Source of the DNA: Cruorifilaria tuberocauda | Lineage: Eukaryota; Nematoda; Chromadorea; Rhabditida; Onchocercidae | DNA length: 64,000 nt | Direction: 5' to 3' | Assembly: GCA_013365365.1 (NCBI GenBank) | Contig: JABVXU010000003.1 | Location: forward strand, 434,001-498,000 | Shown here: one piece after another, positions 26,701 through 40,730 of the stretch | How the letters are laid out: the number at the start of each line of letters is the position of its first letter | Numbering within the stretch: the stretch's first letter is position 1 | The notes under the pieces: model-generated | What the model was told of the DNA's origin: nothing | Database searches by the model: none | Seen by the model: the letters and a program-made list of their open reading frames with translations, nothing else | Translations under genes and position numbers: made by a program

Positions 26701-29700
26701 GCTGCTGTTACGTTGTACAGTTATCAGCTGGGAAAATAGATGAATCACACAACTCGTCCATCCTCTTCACATTTTAACACATATTAAACGGGACAGAAAT
26801 GTAACCTTCGATGGGAACAATTCTGATTTACTCTCAGCAATACCAGTCTCGGGATTGATAATTGGAAGCAACTGGAAAGATAATCCAATTGTTGAAAAGT
26901 TTAAAACTTAATGGAACAAGGATGGAAAGGAAATGTTTTTGGAAATTATTAATCGAAAATAGTACATTCTAAATTTCCTTTCTTCGAATGCAAACTTTTT
27001 TGAAGCTCGTATGAGTAAGTATGATTTGATTATTCTTTCGAATTAACGGTATCCAATGACGCGAGAGTTTTGAACGACCTCCGATTCCCTTCTCCCTGCT
27101 AACAATCGATGAAATGTTGCAACGATTTGTTGTCATCTTTAACCCTCATAGCTTCTCTTCGCTTTCGCGATGTTCTCTGATAACCTCATTAGCTTATCTC
27201 TCCTGCTTTTCAAAAATTAAAAAGCGAAGAAATATGTAGTTGGCAGACGTAAGTGATAACAACGCAGGATGAATTCCAAAAATTTAATAAATCAGCATCA
27301 AAGCATGAAGTCTTGAAAATATGTTTTATCCTCTCAGTGGTTCAGTAGCGTAGGCACTTCATTGGTACACTTTGATTAATTGGTTACATATGGAAATGTT
27401 TGGAGCGTGGAACGAGGATTAAGCAATAGTTTCAAATTTGTTATAGTTTGAGATTTGACGGAATAGTCTGTTTTGCAAATGGAAAGATAAGGTGGTTTAG
27501 AATTCCTCCGGGAAAAGTTGTGTGTGGCAATGTAATTCTTGAAGTGTTACTGTCCGTCAACTTCAGGAGATAGAAATAACAATTTCTTCGAATATTTGAT
27601 AAAACTTGATATGTCCCTTCGATCACTCCGCTCTCTTCCTTTCTTTTAGTGCCTTAATGTCACATCAATATACTCCCACAAGATTCAGCAGCTTTCCGCA
27701 GCACTCTAAAACTCATCACTTCTTGCACTTTTTTAGACATTTGCTTTTGTTTTCTTCTCTGAATTCTCCGCCAGTGAATGCCGAAAATTGCTTCTCTTCT
27801 TCTGCTCCATTTCTCTCTTCACTATTTTGCTTGTTGGAGGTATGAGAAAGATGTTGTGGCGAGAAACGGTGGAAGGACTATCGAACATTAAGAAGGGTCA
27901 ATGGACCGGGACTCGACCAAAGGATAGAAGAGTTGCTGTACATCACCGAATGACCAGTGAATCGTCCCGTTGGACATACCCCCTATTCATCAGCAGCAGC
28001 TCGACCAGAACGCTAACCGTTATCGAGCGGCCGAAGGTCACTCTACCTATCGGCGCACTTTCTCTCCCATACATTTCGAGTTTTCGCTTTTTATTGATGT
28101 GCTCTGCAATATATTCCGTTCTTCATTTGGGATCGGATTTTCGGATTTTATTGAAATAATCTTCTCATATATCATAAATATTCTAATATTGGACGTTACT
28201 TTTGTACGAGTGACAAATTATTTCACCGCATTGTGATAGGCATTACGCCTAAAAACAAGACTTCCTGCACTATTTTTTCTTCCTTATTGTTCAGGCTTTA
28301 TTTCGCCGATAATTGCTCATAGAGCAAGAAACAATGGAAGCAAGAGATTCTGAGTTGAACCTGGATGATTATGTTGGATTTGAGCAGCGCGGTCGCTCAC
28401 ACACCTGGCCTGAACGTCAGTTAGCCCATCTTGAATTTGATTCCGTTGCGATTGGAACAGGAGATCCGGATTTGTCACCAAGAGAATACACACCCGGTTT
28501 ACTGACCCATGAATCTAGCGCAAATATCAGTGCTACTTCCAGTACAAGTCTAACCGAGGCATTGAAATCAAATCTTAGTTTGATTCCAGAACCAAACTAC
28601 GGCCAAGAATCAGAACCAATCGCAAAGACAGACTTCAGCGGAGAAAAACAAGATATTCTGTATTCGAAGAGGATTCCATTCCGGACACAGAGTGAGGTGC
28701 GACTTTCAACTACAGAGATGGATAATATGAAATTGAATACTGGAGTATCTTACCCAAGTGTATCTCACTTTTCTAAGCTAAGTCCAAATGTTGCAGAAGG
28801 TTTACCGATACTATCATTATCGTCACATTCACCACTACTGCAAACTCACCCTCAAGCGTCACCCTCACTTTCCACTCTTAGCGTGAGTCAAAACATCCCT
28901 TCAACCAATGACGATAGTGCAGGGTTGTCAGTTTTAAAATTAGTTTCAGCAGCAGGGAACACATCAGGCGTTCTTTGTTTTACTGGTTCGGATGAGAATT
29001 TCTCAGGTATTCCAGTTCCCTCATCAGTACACCATATCATTGGTGGTTCAATTCAGAATTTAGCTATGGTACCCGTTGATTCACAAGCAGCATCCTGTTC
29101 AGGTTTACAATCACCGAACGATAATCACGTTACTATCATCAAATCTTTACCATCTTCAGATACTCTCAGTAGTCCTGCTTGTTCGATATCTGATATTTTA
29201 ACGAATTGTACGACTTCTCAGGTTTTAACACCAGCTGTCTCAGATTTAAATGTTACCGTACCGTATTACGCTGCACACTTAGATGCTATCGAAGAGTCTG
29301 TTGAGAAGGATCTGGAAGATCGTGGGAAACGAAAACTAATTAAGAGAAAACGAGTCCGAAAACGGGTAGATGGTCTTATTAGCATAAAAAAACCGAATCC
29401 TTGGGGTGCTGAAAGTTATTCAGAATTAATCTCTAGAGCACTGAAAAGCACTTTTAATGGTCGGATGAGATTGAACGAAATTTATAACTGGTTCGCTTCC
29501 AATGTGCCATATTTTGGCAGTCGGACAAGCCAAGAACAATCAGCAGGGTGGAAGGTAGAATTTTCATTAGTTTCATATCCCCTTTACTTTGGCGATCGAG
29601 ATCACTCTTGTTATCTGACTACGATTTTACATATTCTATTATTTTTTACCAAAAGCTTAATGAATATAAGACGTAAAATAATTTGTTAATGTTATGAATG

Positions 29701-32700
29701 TTAAACTTTTTCAAAGTTATAATTTCTTTCAGTTTTGTTCTTTCGTTAAATTTTTTGAAAATAAGAGAAAGTTTTCTCGCATTTTATGAATTCTCTCATA
29801 AAGACCCTATTTTTTTTAACTGTGAAATATCAATACCTGATCCGCCTTTCGTTTTGTCTATAACGTAATAAGCAAGGTCTCCGAATGATATTAATATTTT
29901 ACACGATTGCATTTCTCTGGACTGTAATCTCTTATAATGAATTCCATGGAGCTTAAATGTAACTATCTTGTTTTTTGTAGGTTCATTTCAAACTCATATT
30001 TCAAGTCAGATTTATTTAAAAATTTTCTAAATTTTAATTAGTAGATTCAAAATAAATTCAAATCATTAGTGTTTTTGCAGAATTCAATTCGGCATAATCT
30101 TTCACTACATAGTCGCTTTATGCGGATACAAAATGAAGGTGCTGGAAAGAGCTCGTGGTGGGTGATCAATCCGGATGCGAAACCGGGTAGGAACCCACGA
30201 AGACAACGGTCTGCAACCCTGGAGACAACTACAAAAGTATGCATCCGTCATAGTCTTCACTTTATAAAATTAGTTTTTCTTGAGATATTTATTTCTTATC
30301 TTTCTGGGAAGAGAGATGCTTTATACGTTTATATGTTAAAGAGAATTATATATGATTTTCACATCTCACTGATGCACATGTTTAATTCTATAGACCTTTT
30401 TTTTTCATTGAGTCTCTTTTCTTATTCAGTGAAATTTAAAATTGATAGTTTTACTTGATCTAGCTAACAACAATCAAATTTTTCAAGAAAGAGCAATCAT
30501 TTGTATGATTTTTTGCAAACAAGTAATGCTACTCTCTCAGAACAGATAAGAAAAAAGCAATTCCTAGTAACGAATTTCAACACTTAATAGATATTTGAAA
30601 GAAAGATAACAAAAATGTTCTGATAAGAATTGAGATAATATAATTGGTTTTATACTGCAGTCTCTGTTTATATTAGAAGTACTTTTTTATTTTTACTTTA
30701 AATTCAGTTTCTCCAATATTTTTATCCACTGTTCCATCTCTTTTTGACAAAATTGAGCCACATTATTTTTATTACTAAAATTTTTCGTTTTATCCACTTG
30801 GTTCCTTCTAAGAATGTATGAATAATAGCATTTTTAAGTCATCTCGTAATAATCTGATTACTTGATTAGATTTTGTAGTAAGAAACTGTCTTGCAGCAAA
30901 CAATGCAAAGGAGATATCAAGTGAGCTGGTTTTAATTTTAAGTTTTATTTCTATGAAACTGCTTCAAGTTTTTCGTAAGTTATAAGAAAATCACAATTAA
31001 GATAGCGATGGATAAGAAACGGCGGGGTGCTCGTAAGAAGGTAATGGAAATGCGAGCAGGTGCTGGTGGCAGCGGATTGCACAGCGCTGGTAGTTCAATT
31101 GTTGGTTCACAGGTATCGTTGTTTTCAAAGATGAGATACAGAATTCATATGCAACAGCGTTGAGATCATAGCTCTTAAAATATTCTAATGGAGAATAGAA
31201 ATTCCTCACTCTGATAGGGAGTTTTAGAAATTTTGCAAAGAAATTAGGTTTTCCGTTTTGGTTTTTTCAGGCATCAGTGCTGAGCCGTGAGTTATATACT
31301 GGTGAAGAGGATTCATCGAATTTTGAACCTTTCCGGTTAACATTATCACTTCCGTCATATAAGAATAGATTAAGCGAATTTGATTTCATATAAGTTTCTT
31401 AGGACAATCTTATTATTTATTCATTCATATCGCTGCATTTTTCGATTTTTTCAGTAGAATGAAAGTTTTTTATTATATGATGGGATGTGCTGATTTTTTT
31501 AATCTTGAAGATATGAAAGCTTTATTGTCTATACATGGTACTAATAAATTAATTTCCTTCCATCTCCTAAAAAAAATTGATTTCGATATGATGGTTTGAA
31601 TTATTGTTTCAGCTCTCGTACCCAGTCGAACCTTTCATTATCTGGCTCGTCATCACGAGTATCGCCATCGATGATGGAGAATTACGAGAATTTCGATAGT
31701 TTCGATTTCCCACCTTTTGTCGAGGCTGCTAGTGCTATGCCCCATGATATCTTGGATCGTACTAATGAAGTAATTTTACTTTATTTTGCTATAATTTCGT
31801 ACGAAGTTTTCAGTAGTTACAAAATATTGCAAGAGTGATAAAGCTTTAGGTAAACTTGCATATTGGATTAATATTAAAGATTTTGTTTTATTTTATCGTT
31901 GCTTATTCCAATTTTATTGCTTTGCAGATGAATTTGAATCAAAGCGACAGCCCAGCATTTCATAGGCCTATGGCTAATCCAATGCTGAATGGCACCAGTG
32001 CAGCAGCTTCATCTAATCTGATCGCACATATTAAAACCGAACCATCATCCAACAGGGTATCATTCCTACAGAAGAATGAATTTATGGCTTTATTTTATCC
32101 TGTGATTTCGCTATACTACTTCTTTGTAGTAGATTGTAATAGAACATGTAGTATATTCTTTGAAATATTCATTCTGACGTAATCTAATTCAGACCGAAAA
32201 TAGTGTTCAACCGCCACCATCTTATCACGAATTAGATGTTGTACGTGGTGTTCAAAATATTCAAAATCCGTTATTACGAACACATCTTATACAAAATAGG
32301 ATACCGAATCAACATGGGTAGGTAATTTTGTCAAATTTATGGAGAAATCCGTTGCGTCGGTTTTCAGAATTAATTTATCCCTTGTGTCTGTTTCAGTTCG
32401 ATATATTATTTGTGTGATTTCTGTTGAAAACATTATTGTTAATAAGTTCAAATTTTAAATTATTACAACCTTGTCTTGGAATTTGTAACCTTAGAATGAA
32501 TATAGTGGTATTTGGTTGCTCAATGTTACCTTGAAATTATTGGCAATCAGTGGTCTCTTTAAATCAATTATTATTATAGAGTACCATACAATGGTAGCTA
32601 CTCAGCTGGGAGCGCTAGTGTCGCCTCATCAAATTGGATGCACTCAAATGTTATTCCTGTTAATGTTCACCCTTCGATAAGCTGTGCTGCACAGCAATCA

Positions 32701-32850
32701 TTTAGCGGCAACACGGCGGCTCTACCTATGGATTTAGAAAATCTGGCACTTCCTGACCAACCACTGATGGAAGTGGAAAACATGGAGGCTGTCATTCGTC
32801 ATGAATTATCTCAATCTGCTGGTAGTCAGCTAAGTTTCGACAATATTTAG
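20709..32850 (+). CDS. daf-16: FOXO-family forkhead transcription factor DAF-16, long a-type isoform
   Basis: Coding exons read by hand: 20709-21145, 25056-25154, 25282-25481, 25652-25725, 30081-30236, 31002-31112, 31271-31335, 31613-31769, 31928-32056, 32193-32317 and 32580-32850, giving 607 codons plus stop with every phase consistent. Residues 1-145 are low complexity (Gly, Ser, Thr, Asp) ending in [14 protein letters not shown], an AKT site with T118 as acceptor. The forkhead domain covers about residues 217-310: [13 protein letters not shown] opens it, [10 protein letters not shown] is the recognition helix and SSWWVINPD lies in the wing. Two further RxRxxS/T sites follow at T316 (RQRSAT) and S386 (RSRTQS). 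The C-terminus carries [15 protein letters not shown] and IRHELSQ, the FOXO transactivation motif, and an IKTE sumoylation-like motif. The start is the first ATG of the open frame; a plausible acceptor (aatcag) ends at 20686. FOXO proteins bind DNA in the nucleus and are held in the cytoplasm after AKT phosphorylation. Length and motif order match C. elegans DAF-16a from memory. Confidence 0.93.
21146..25055 (+). other. First large intron of daf-16
   Basis: About 3.9 kb between the donor gtaagt after the AKT-site exon and the acceptor ttttgcag. It is AT-rich and I found no exon-like open frame or repeat of note. Enhancers could be present but cannot be read by eye. Confidence 0.75.
26273..26295 (+). 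repeat. (GA)n microsatellite
   Basis: About 11 GA units followed by a G run, inside the daf-16 intron upstream of the b-type exon. GA tracts are common near nematode promoters, but no function can be shown here. Confidence 0.95.
27842..28075 (+). other. GC-richer block upstream of the daf-16 b exon
   Basis: One frame reads [20 protein letters not shown] through to [11 protein letters not shown] and stays open. A second frame opens at 27961 and reads [20 protein letters not shown], then [13 protein letters not shown]. Both look more coding-like than the flanks, but neither has clean splice sites at both ends. It may be a 5' untranslated exon or promoter of the b isoform, or a decayed insertion. 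Confidence 0.25.
28334..32850 (+). CDS. daf-16: DAF-16/FOXO, b-type isoform from an alternative first exon
   Basis: A single large exon, 28334-29554, encodes 407 residues and then joins in phase 0 to the shared exons from 30081, giving about 744 residues. The start ATG is fixed by an in-frame TAA at 28310-28312, just after a good acceptor (ttattgttcag, ending 28294). Early residues include [12 protein letters not shown], an AKT-type site (RxRxxT, T24) that mirrors RDRCNTWP of the a form. A long Ser/Thr/Pro-rich stretch follows, then a strongly basic cluster around residues 331-353 ([13 protein letters not shown]) that could act in nuclear import. Residues 354-407 are an alternative first half of the forkhead domain, starting [17 protein letters not shown] and ending SAGWK at the same position as the a form. 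The recognition helix and everything after it are shared. C. elegans daf-16 is also known for isoforms differing in the first part of the forkhead; the match of this particular exon to C. elegans b is inference. Confidence 0.88.
29555..30080 (+). other. daf-16 intron joining either forkhead half to the shared exons
   Basis: Donor gtagaa after AGWK of the b exon, acceptor gtttttgcag before NSIRHNL. It is AT-rich with no other feature seen. The a-type exon 4 (donor at 25726) uses the same acceptor, skipping the b exon. Confidence 0.8.
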
Positions 32851-35800
32851 GCTTTCATACAGCAGAAGATGAGATTCTTCTATGATTCCATCCTGATATT
32901 TCGGCGCAATTTACATGCGTTCTAGATCAGTGTTCACTTCTTTAACTCGAAAACATTTTTAAGTCAAGAAACTTGCTGAGAAAGCGTTTTTTCTTGACGA
33001 CTTTTATTTAGTGTAACCGATTATGATAATATATCTTAAGATTCAAAGAATTCATTCTTATTATATCAGGATTATTATAGTACATCTGTTCCAGATTGTT
33101 CAGAAATGTAAATTCGACATTGTCAGTGTTTAGTTCGACATTATTTTAAATCAGTACACATAATTCCAGTGCGCAGTTATCCCTTACATTAGTAGCTTCC
33201 ATGTCCTGATTGAAATAAGATATTTAAATGGCAACTATTTCTAAATGTTTGTGTCAACGGATTAACCCCTCTTTTTTTTCAACTGTTCTAGGTATAGTAA
33301 GAAAGTGAACTAGAATGAAAGATAGATTTTCCTTTTTTAAGAAAGACTACAAATCCTTCGTTTATTCATCTTTTCGTTTATGCACATGAAACGGGTGATT
33401 CTGTTGCACAACATGTATGCAAAGCTTGCTAGAAGGAATGTTTATTACTTTTTTTGAAAAGGTTAAATGCTGTCGTCAGTTTGGAGACAGTGTTTTAGAG
33501 TCATGGCAATAAGGCGTGATTACCAACATTTCGGGATATCATCGTGTTTTTTCCATCTCTACAGATCTCACTGCAGCAGTTTTCCAATTAGCCGCATCCA
33601 GCGCCTTGAAAAAATGACACTTTGCAGTGATCGTCAAGTCATATCCCGTTTTCAGTCATTTAACGCATTGCAAATACCTCAATTTTGACCTATTTCTCAT
33701 GAATCACTTTGTAGTAGACGGTTAGTGAATCGACGTGACGATTTTTGTTTGTATAGCGTGAAAAATGAGTTTTCATGGCGCAGAAGCTGGATTATGGTCG
33801 GTCAGTACTGATCTTATCTGCACTTAGCACTAACTGGCTTCCCAGATGCTATCAATAGTTTATTTTTTTGATTTTGTTTTAAAAAAGAACTCATTTCTCC
33901 GGCTGTTTATTTTAAGGAAAGATTCATCGTACGGAAATTCTCTGCATATACTTCTTAGATGCTCCACATGTATTTCTAAAAATTTTATATGGTGCCAGAA
34001 AAATCACAGGTTTTTGTTTAAGTAATGTGCAAAATAAAAAAAAAAACACAATTTACATGTAAAAAGAAATTTAATAATTCACTTGCCAGGTTGATGTCGA
34101 TTACTCATAAAATATGCTGTAGTCATTTCATGTTTCGATCAATTTTTTAAAAGTTTTTATCATATGCGGAAATCGTAGTTACGAATCAACTCTAAATGTC
34201 AAAATATGATTTTAGCTGTAAAATTAAATTGATGTGTGGCAAATAAGCAGAGCTGGTTCTTCAATGCTGCTCCCTATTACTCTTTCAAGATAGTTTTCAG
34301 TTATTTGAGAACTGGAGAAAACATAAAATGAAGAAGCGTTTCTGCAGCAATTTTTAGATGTCTTGAAAATCTGGATTGTGATAATAATTTAAAGTCACAA
34401 TTCAGTGAAGATCGCTTCGTGGTGATCATTTTTTGTGGCAGTTTTTTCTTTTTTTAGACTATTTTTTGTAGAAAATCATTAACAAATGTTTATATTTCCT
34501 TGGTATTGTGTTATAGGAATATTCTACCTCTTAATTTTTTTTTGTTCTGTCAGATTATTTCTAGAAACATTCGTTTATTGCAGTAGATAAGAAATGAACA
34601 ACTTTAGTTTTCGCACTTTGTATTTTTTTTGCTTGTGCTGTATTCATTTTTAACTTTGTGTTCTACCTGGTACCATCCGCTCCTTTTCTTAATTACTGTT
34701 ATTGAAGCTGCAATTCAGGAAATTTGCTCATGCTTCGACGAATAAGAGATTCAAGTGCTTCAGAAATCGAAATGGAAAGAGAACTTTGAATAGGATATTC
34801 TGATAAACCGTAGTGAAATAGCATTTCCTGATTTGATGTGATTCAACATTCTCTGATTAATATAGTTGTCAAGTGAAAAAGGCACAGCTCTGTACAACAG
34901 GATTCTTTTATGCTTCGTTTTTATGCTGCAACTTCCAGCTGTTATTTTTTAATAGGAATTTGAATGCGGGAGTTTTCCATTTTATATTTTCTTTTGATTT
35001 TCCCTTTATTTTGGCTTTTTTCATCAGTTCCTCGCTTTTCCATTTTTTTTTTTTGCCTGCTGGATTCATTGCCGCGATACGGAATATGTGCATATTTGTT
35101 GTTAAGATGTTTTGTTTTATATGATTTCACTAAATTTTACTACTTTCATGGGTTTTGGAAACCGATGCAGAACAGCTTTTGTTTGGAAAAATGCGTGTAG
35201 AAGATAGGGATAAATGCAGATAGGATTATCCCGCTGTTTACTTCATTGCCGTTGCTTCTCGAAGTTTCTTATTGGGTTATATGCAGGCAGTATTAACTCA
35301 ATAATATCAGTCGCACTAATAAACCTGAGTTTAAACCATTAACGGTATAATCCTCTCTACCTGTAAAAACAATTTCCCTTCTTGAGTGTTGTTCATTCAC
35401 TGTTCATTTGAAACGTAAAACGTTCTTCGTAAATTCTTATGAAGGAAAATTGTAATGGTTATGGTCAGTTGTTCATTTGATAATTCTAGTGTCCATCACA
35501 TGTATTTTTATTTTGATTTCGCTTCTCTTCAGAATGTTTAATAAAATGATGTTGACAAACTTAACTTGACAATTTTCAATATTATCAGATTTATATTCAA
35601 TCATTAAAGTTGCCTATTTCCCCTCTACAATTTTTCTTTCCTGTCAGGAGCGTAATAAATTAAGATAGGTTCAGAAATCGCGAAAGCTAAACGACATTAG
35701 TTCTGAAAAGAATGTGGCGCGTCTGATCATTATTTATGAATATTAAGCATAAAGATGGAAAAAAACATCCAGTTCGCTGCTATTCATACGAACAATTCGA

Positions 35801-36860
35801 GATAATGTTTGGTTAACATCTGGCACACTGAAGTACTTTTGAAATTTTAGCGTATTCATGGTGCGACAAAAATAACTATTTGACTTAATATCGCTTGCGA
35901 CAGAAGTCATTGTTGGAGATCCATTCCCTCATGAAAAGTTAGAGTGGTTTTAGACATTTCCTGACCCTCCAGAGATCATGCGTAACGTGATCTAGATTTT
36001 CTAGCTTTTTAAATAACTAGATAAGTGTTTGCTTTTCAAATAACGAGATAAGTGTTTTGTTGGAATCGTTCAATTTTTTTTGATGAATGGTGATCAATTC
36101 ATTTTTGGAAGTGCTGGATGGATCTTTTTCCCTACTTGTTTAATAGGTAATTGTATGATATAGAATTTCCCATGTTGAATGATTGTTGGGGTAAACTGAT
36201 TCCTTAAATGCGTAATTCCGTTTCGAAAGTCACTCAGTAAAAGACGATTGGTCTCCTTTTCGCGTTATTTTTCAAATTTCATCTTTTGAGCGGTCAATTC
36301 GCTGATAAACAAGATTAAAAATTCTGCACCGTATTGTTATGATATGATGAATAAGAAACCAAATAACAGCTTCTGAAAGTTTAATCAAAGAGAATTTCAA
36401 AGTCTCTAATGAAATTTGATATTTGTTGTTAGTGCATTGGTGCATTGTTCATTTTAAACTATCCCTCATATAATTATTGGAAGTGCAATGAAAATCAATG
36501 TGAAGGATTTTTATAATGAAATCGGGACTCCGCTGTAATGAACTTTCATTGAAAGATGAAACCTGATAAAAAATGTAATTTGTTGGATGACTAGGGCTCT
36601 TCTGAAACATTTCAAGCAAATTATGGCCTTATAATCTCTTGGCCCTTTTGCATGTGTGACAGTGATGGAAAGAGAGTGACTCAGAGATGAAATGGCATAA
36701 ATGACTAGAGATAAATGAGCCTGAAAACATCGATAGATGTAAAGTCTTCAAAGTGACAGTTATTCCCTCTCCTCCCCTCCCCATCATCTCTATCTTGCCC
36801 TAATCTCATACTAGCTAAGCAGATGAAGCAATCAATCCTGCTGCTACAAACTGTTTGTGT
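32851..36860. other. Intergenic region between daf-16 and aak-2
   Basis: About 4 kb, including the daf-16 3' untranslated region; one AATAAA lies at 34033-34038. AT-rich with T- and A-runs. No gene recognised. Confidence 0.7.
36011..36057 (+). repeat. 27-bp period tandem duplication
   Basis: aaataactagataagtgttt recurs 27 bp downstream as aaataacgagataagtgttt, one substitution apart. Confidence 0.75.
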
Positions 36861-36866
36861 CTTAGA

Positions 36867-36926
36867 ATGAGCAATGCTGCTGGCACTTCGCCAAAGAGGA
36901 GCCAAACAGCGCAATGGATGTGGCGG
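36867..36926 (+). CDS. Candidate alternative first coding exon of aak-2
   Basis: ATG at 36867 lies one base after a good acceptor (tttgtgtcttag). It opens a frame beginning MSNAAGTSPKRSQTAQ. If the frame is spliced at 36926 with the weak donor gttttg, it joins in phase 0 to the acceptor at 37026 (tttttgcag) and continues Glu-Met-Ser-Leu into the kinase exon, adding about 21 residues. The intron would be 100 bp. C. elegans AAK-2 has N-terminal extensions ahead of the kinase domain, so an extra exon is plausible. The weak donor is the main doubt; without splicing the frame stops at TAG 36936-36938. Confidence 0.35.
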
Positions 36927-37029
36927 GTTTTGTTGTAGAGCGGGAAGCGAAAGTGAAGCATAGGTGGGACTGCATTCCATTAGCTATGGTTTGTTGTAAT
37001 GATGTAAGGGTATGACATTTTTGCAGGAG

Positions 37030-40730
<3,701 letters not shown>

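Larger units (their letters stand above)
25726..28294 (+). other. daf-16 intron; upstream region of the b-type first exon
   Basis: The 2.6 kb between a-type forkhead exon 4 and the b-type exon. It holds a GA microsatellite at 26273-26295, a short TCA run near 26170 and a GC-richer block at about 27840-28075. It probably contains the internal promoter of the b isoform, because the b exon cannot be read from the a exons (see findings). Confidence 0.5.

Noticed and set aside
28313..28333. Start of the b exon seven codons earlier, at TTG
   Set aside because: The first codon is TTG, and an in-frame TAA lies immediately upstream at 28310; ATG 28334 is the natural start.
29555..29689. Read-through extension of the b exon
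   Set aside because: It begins at a donor (gtagaa) and the AT-rich tail stops without the recognition helix; this is intron.
34873..35200. Overlapping Phe/Leu-rich and Lys-rich frames on both strands
   Set aside because: They mirror each other across T-rich DNA and have no domain or splice support.
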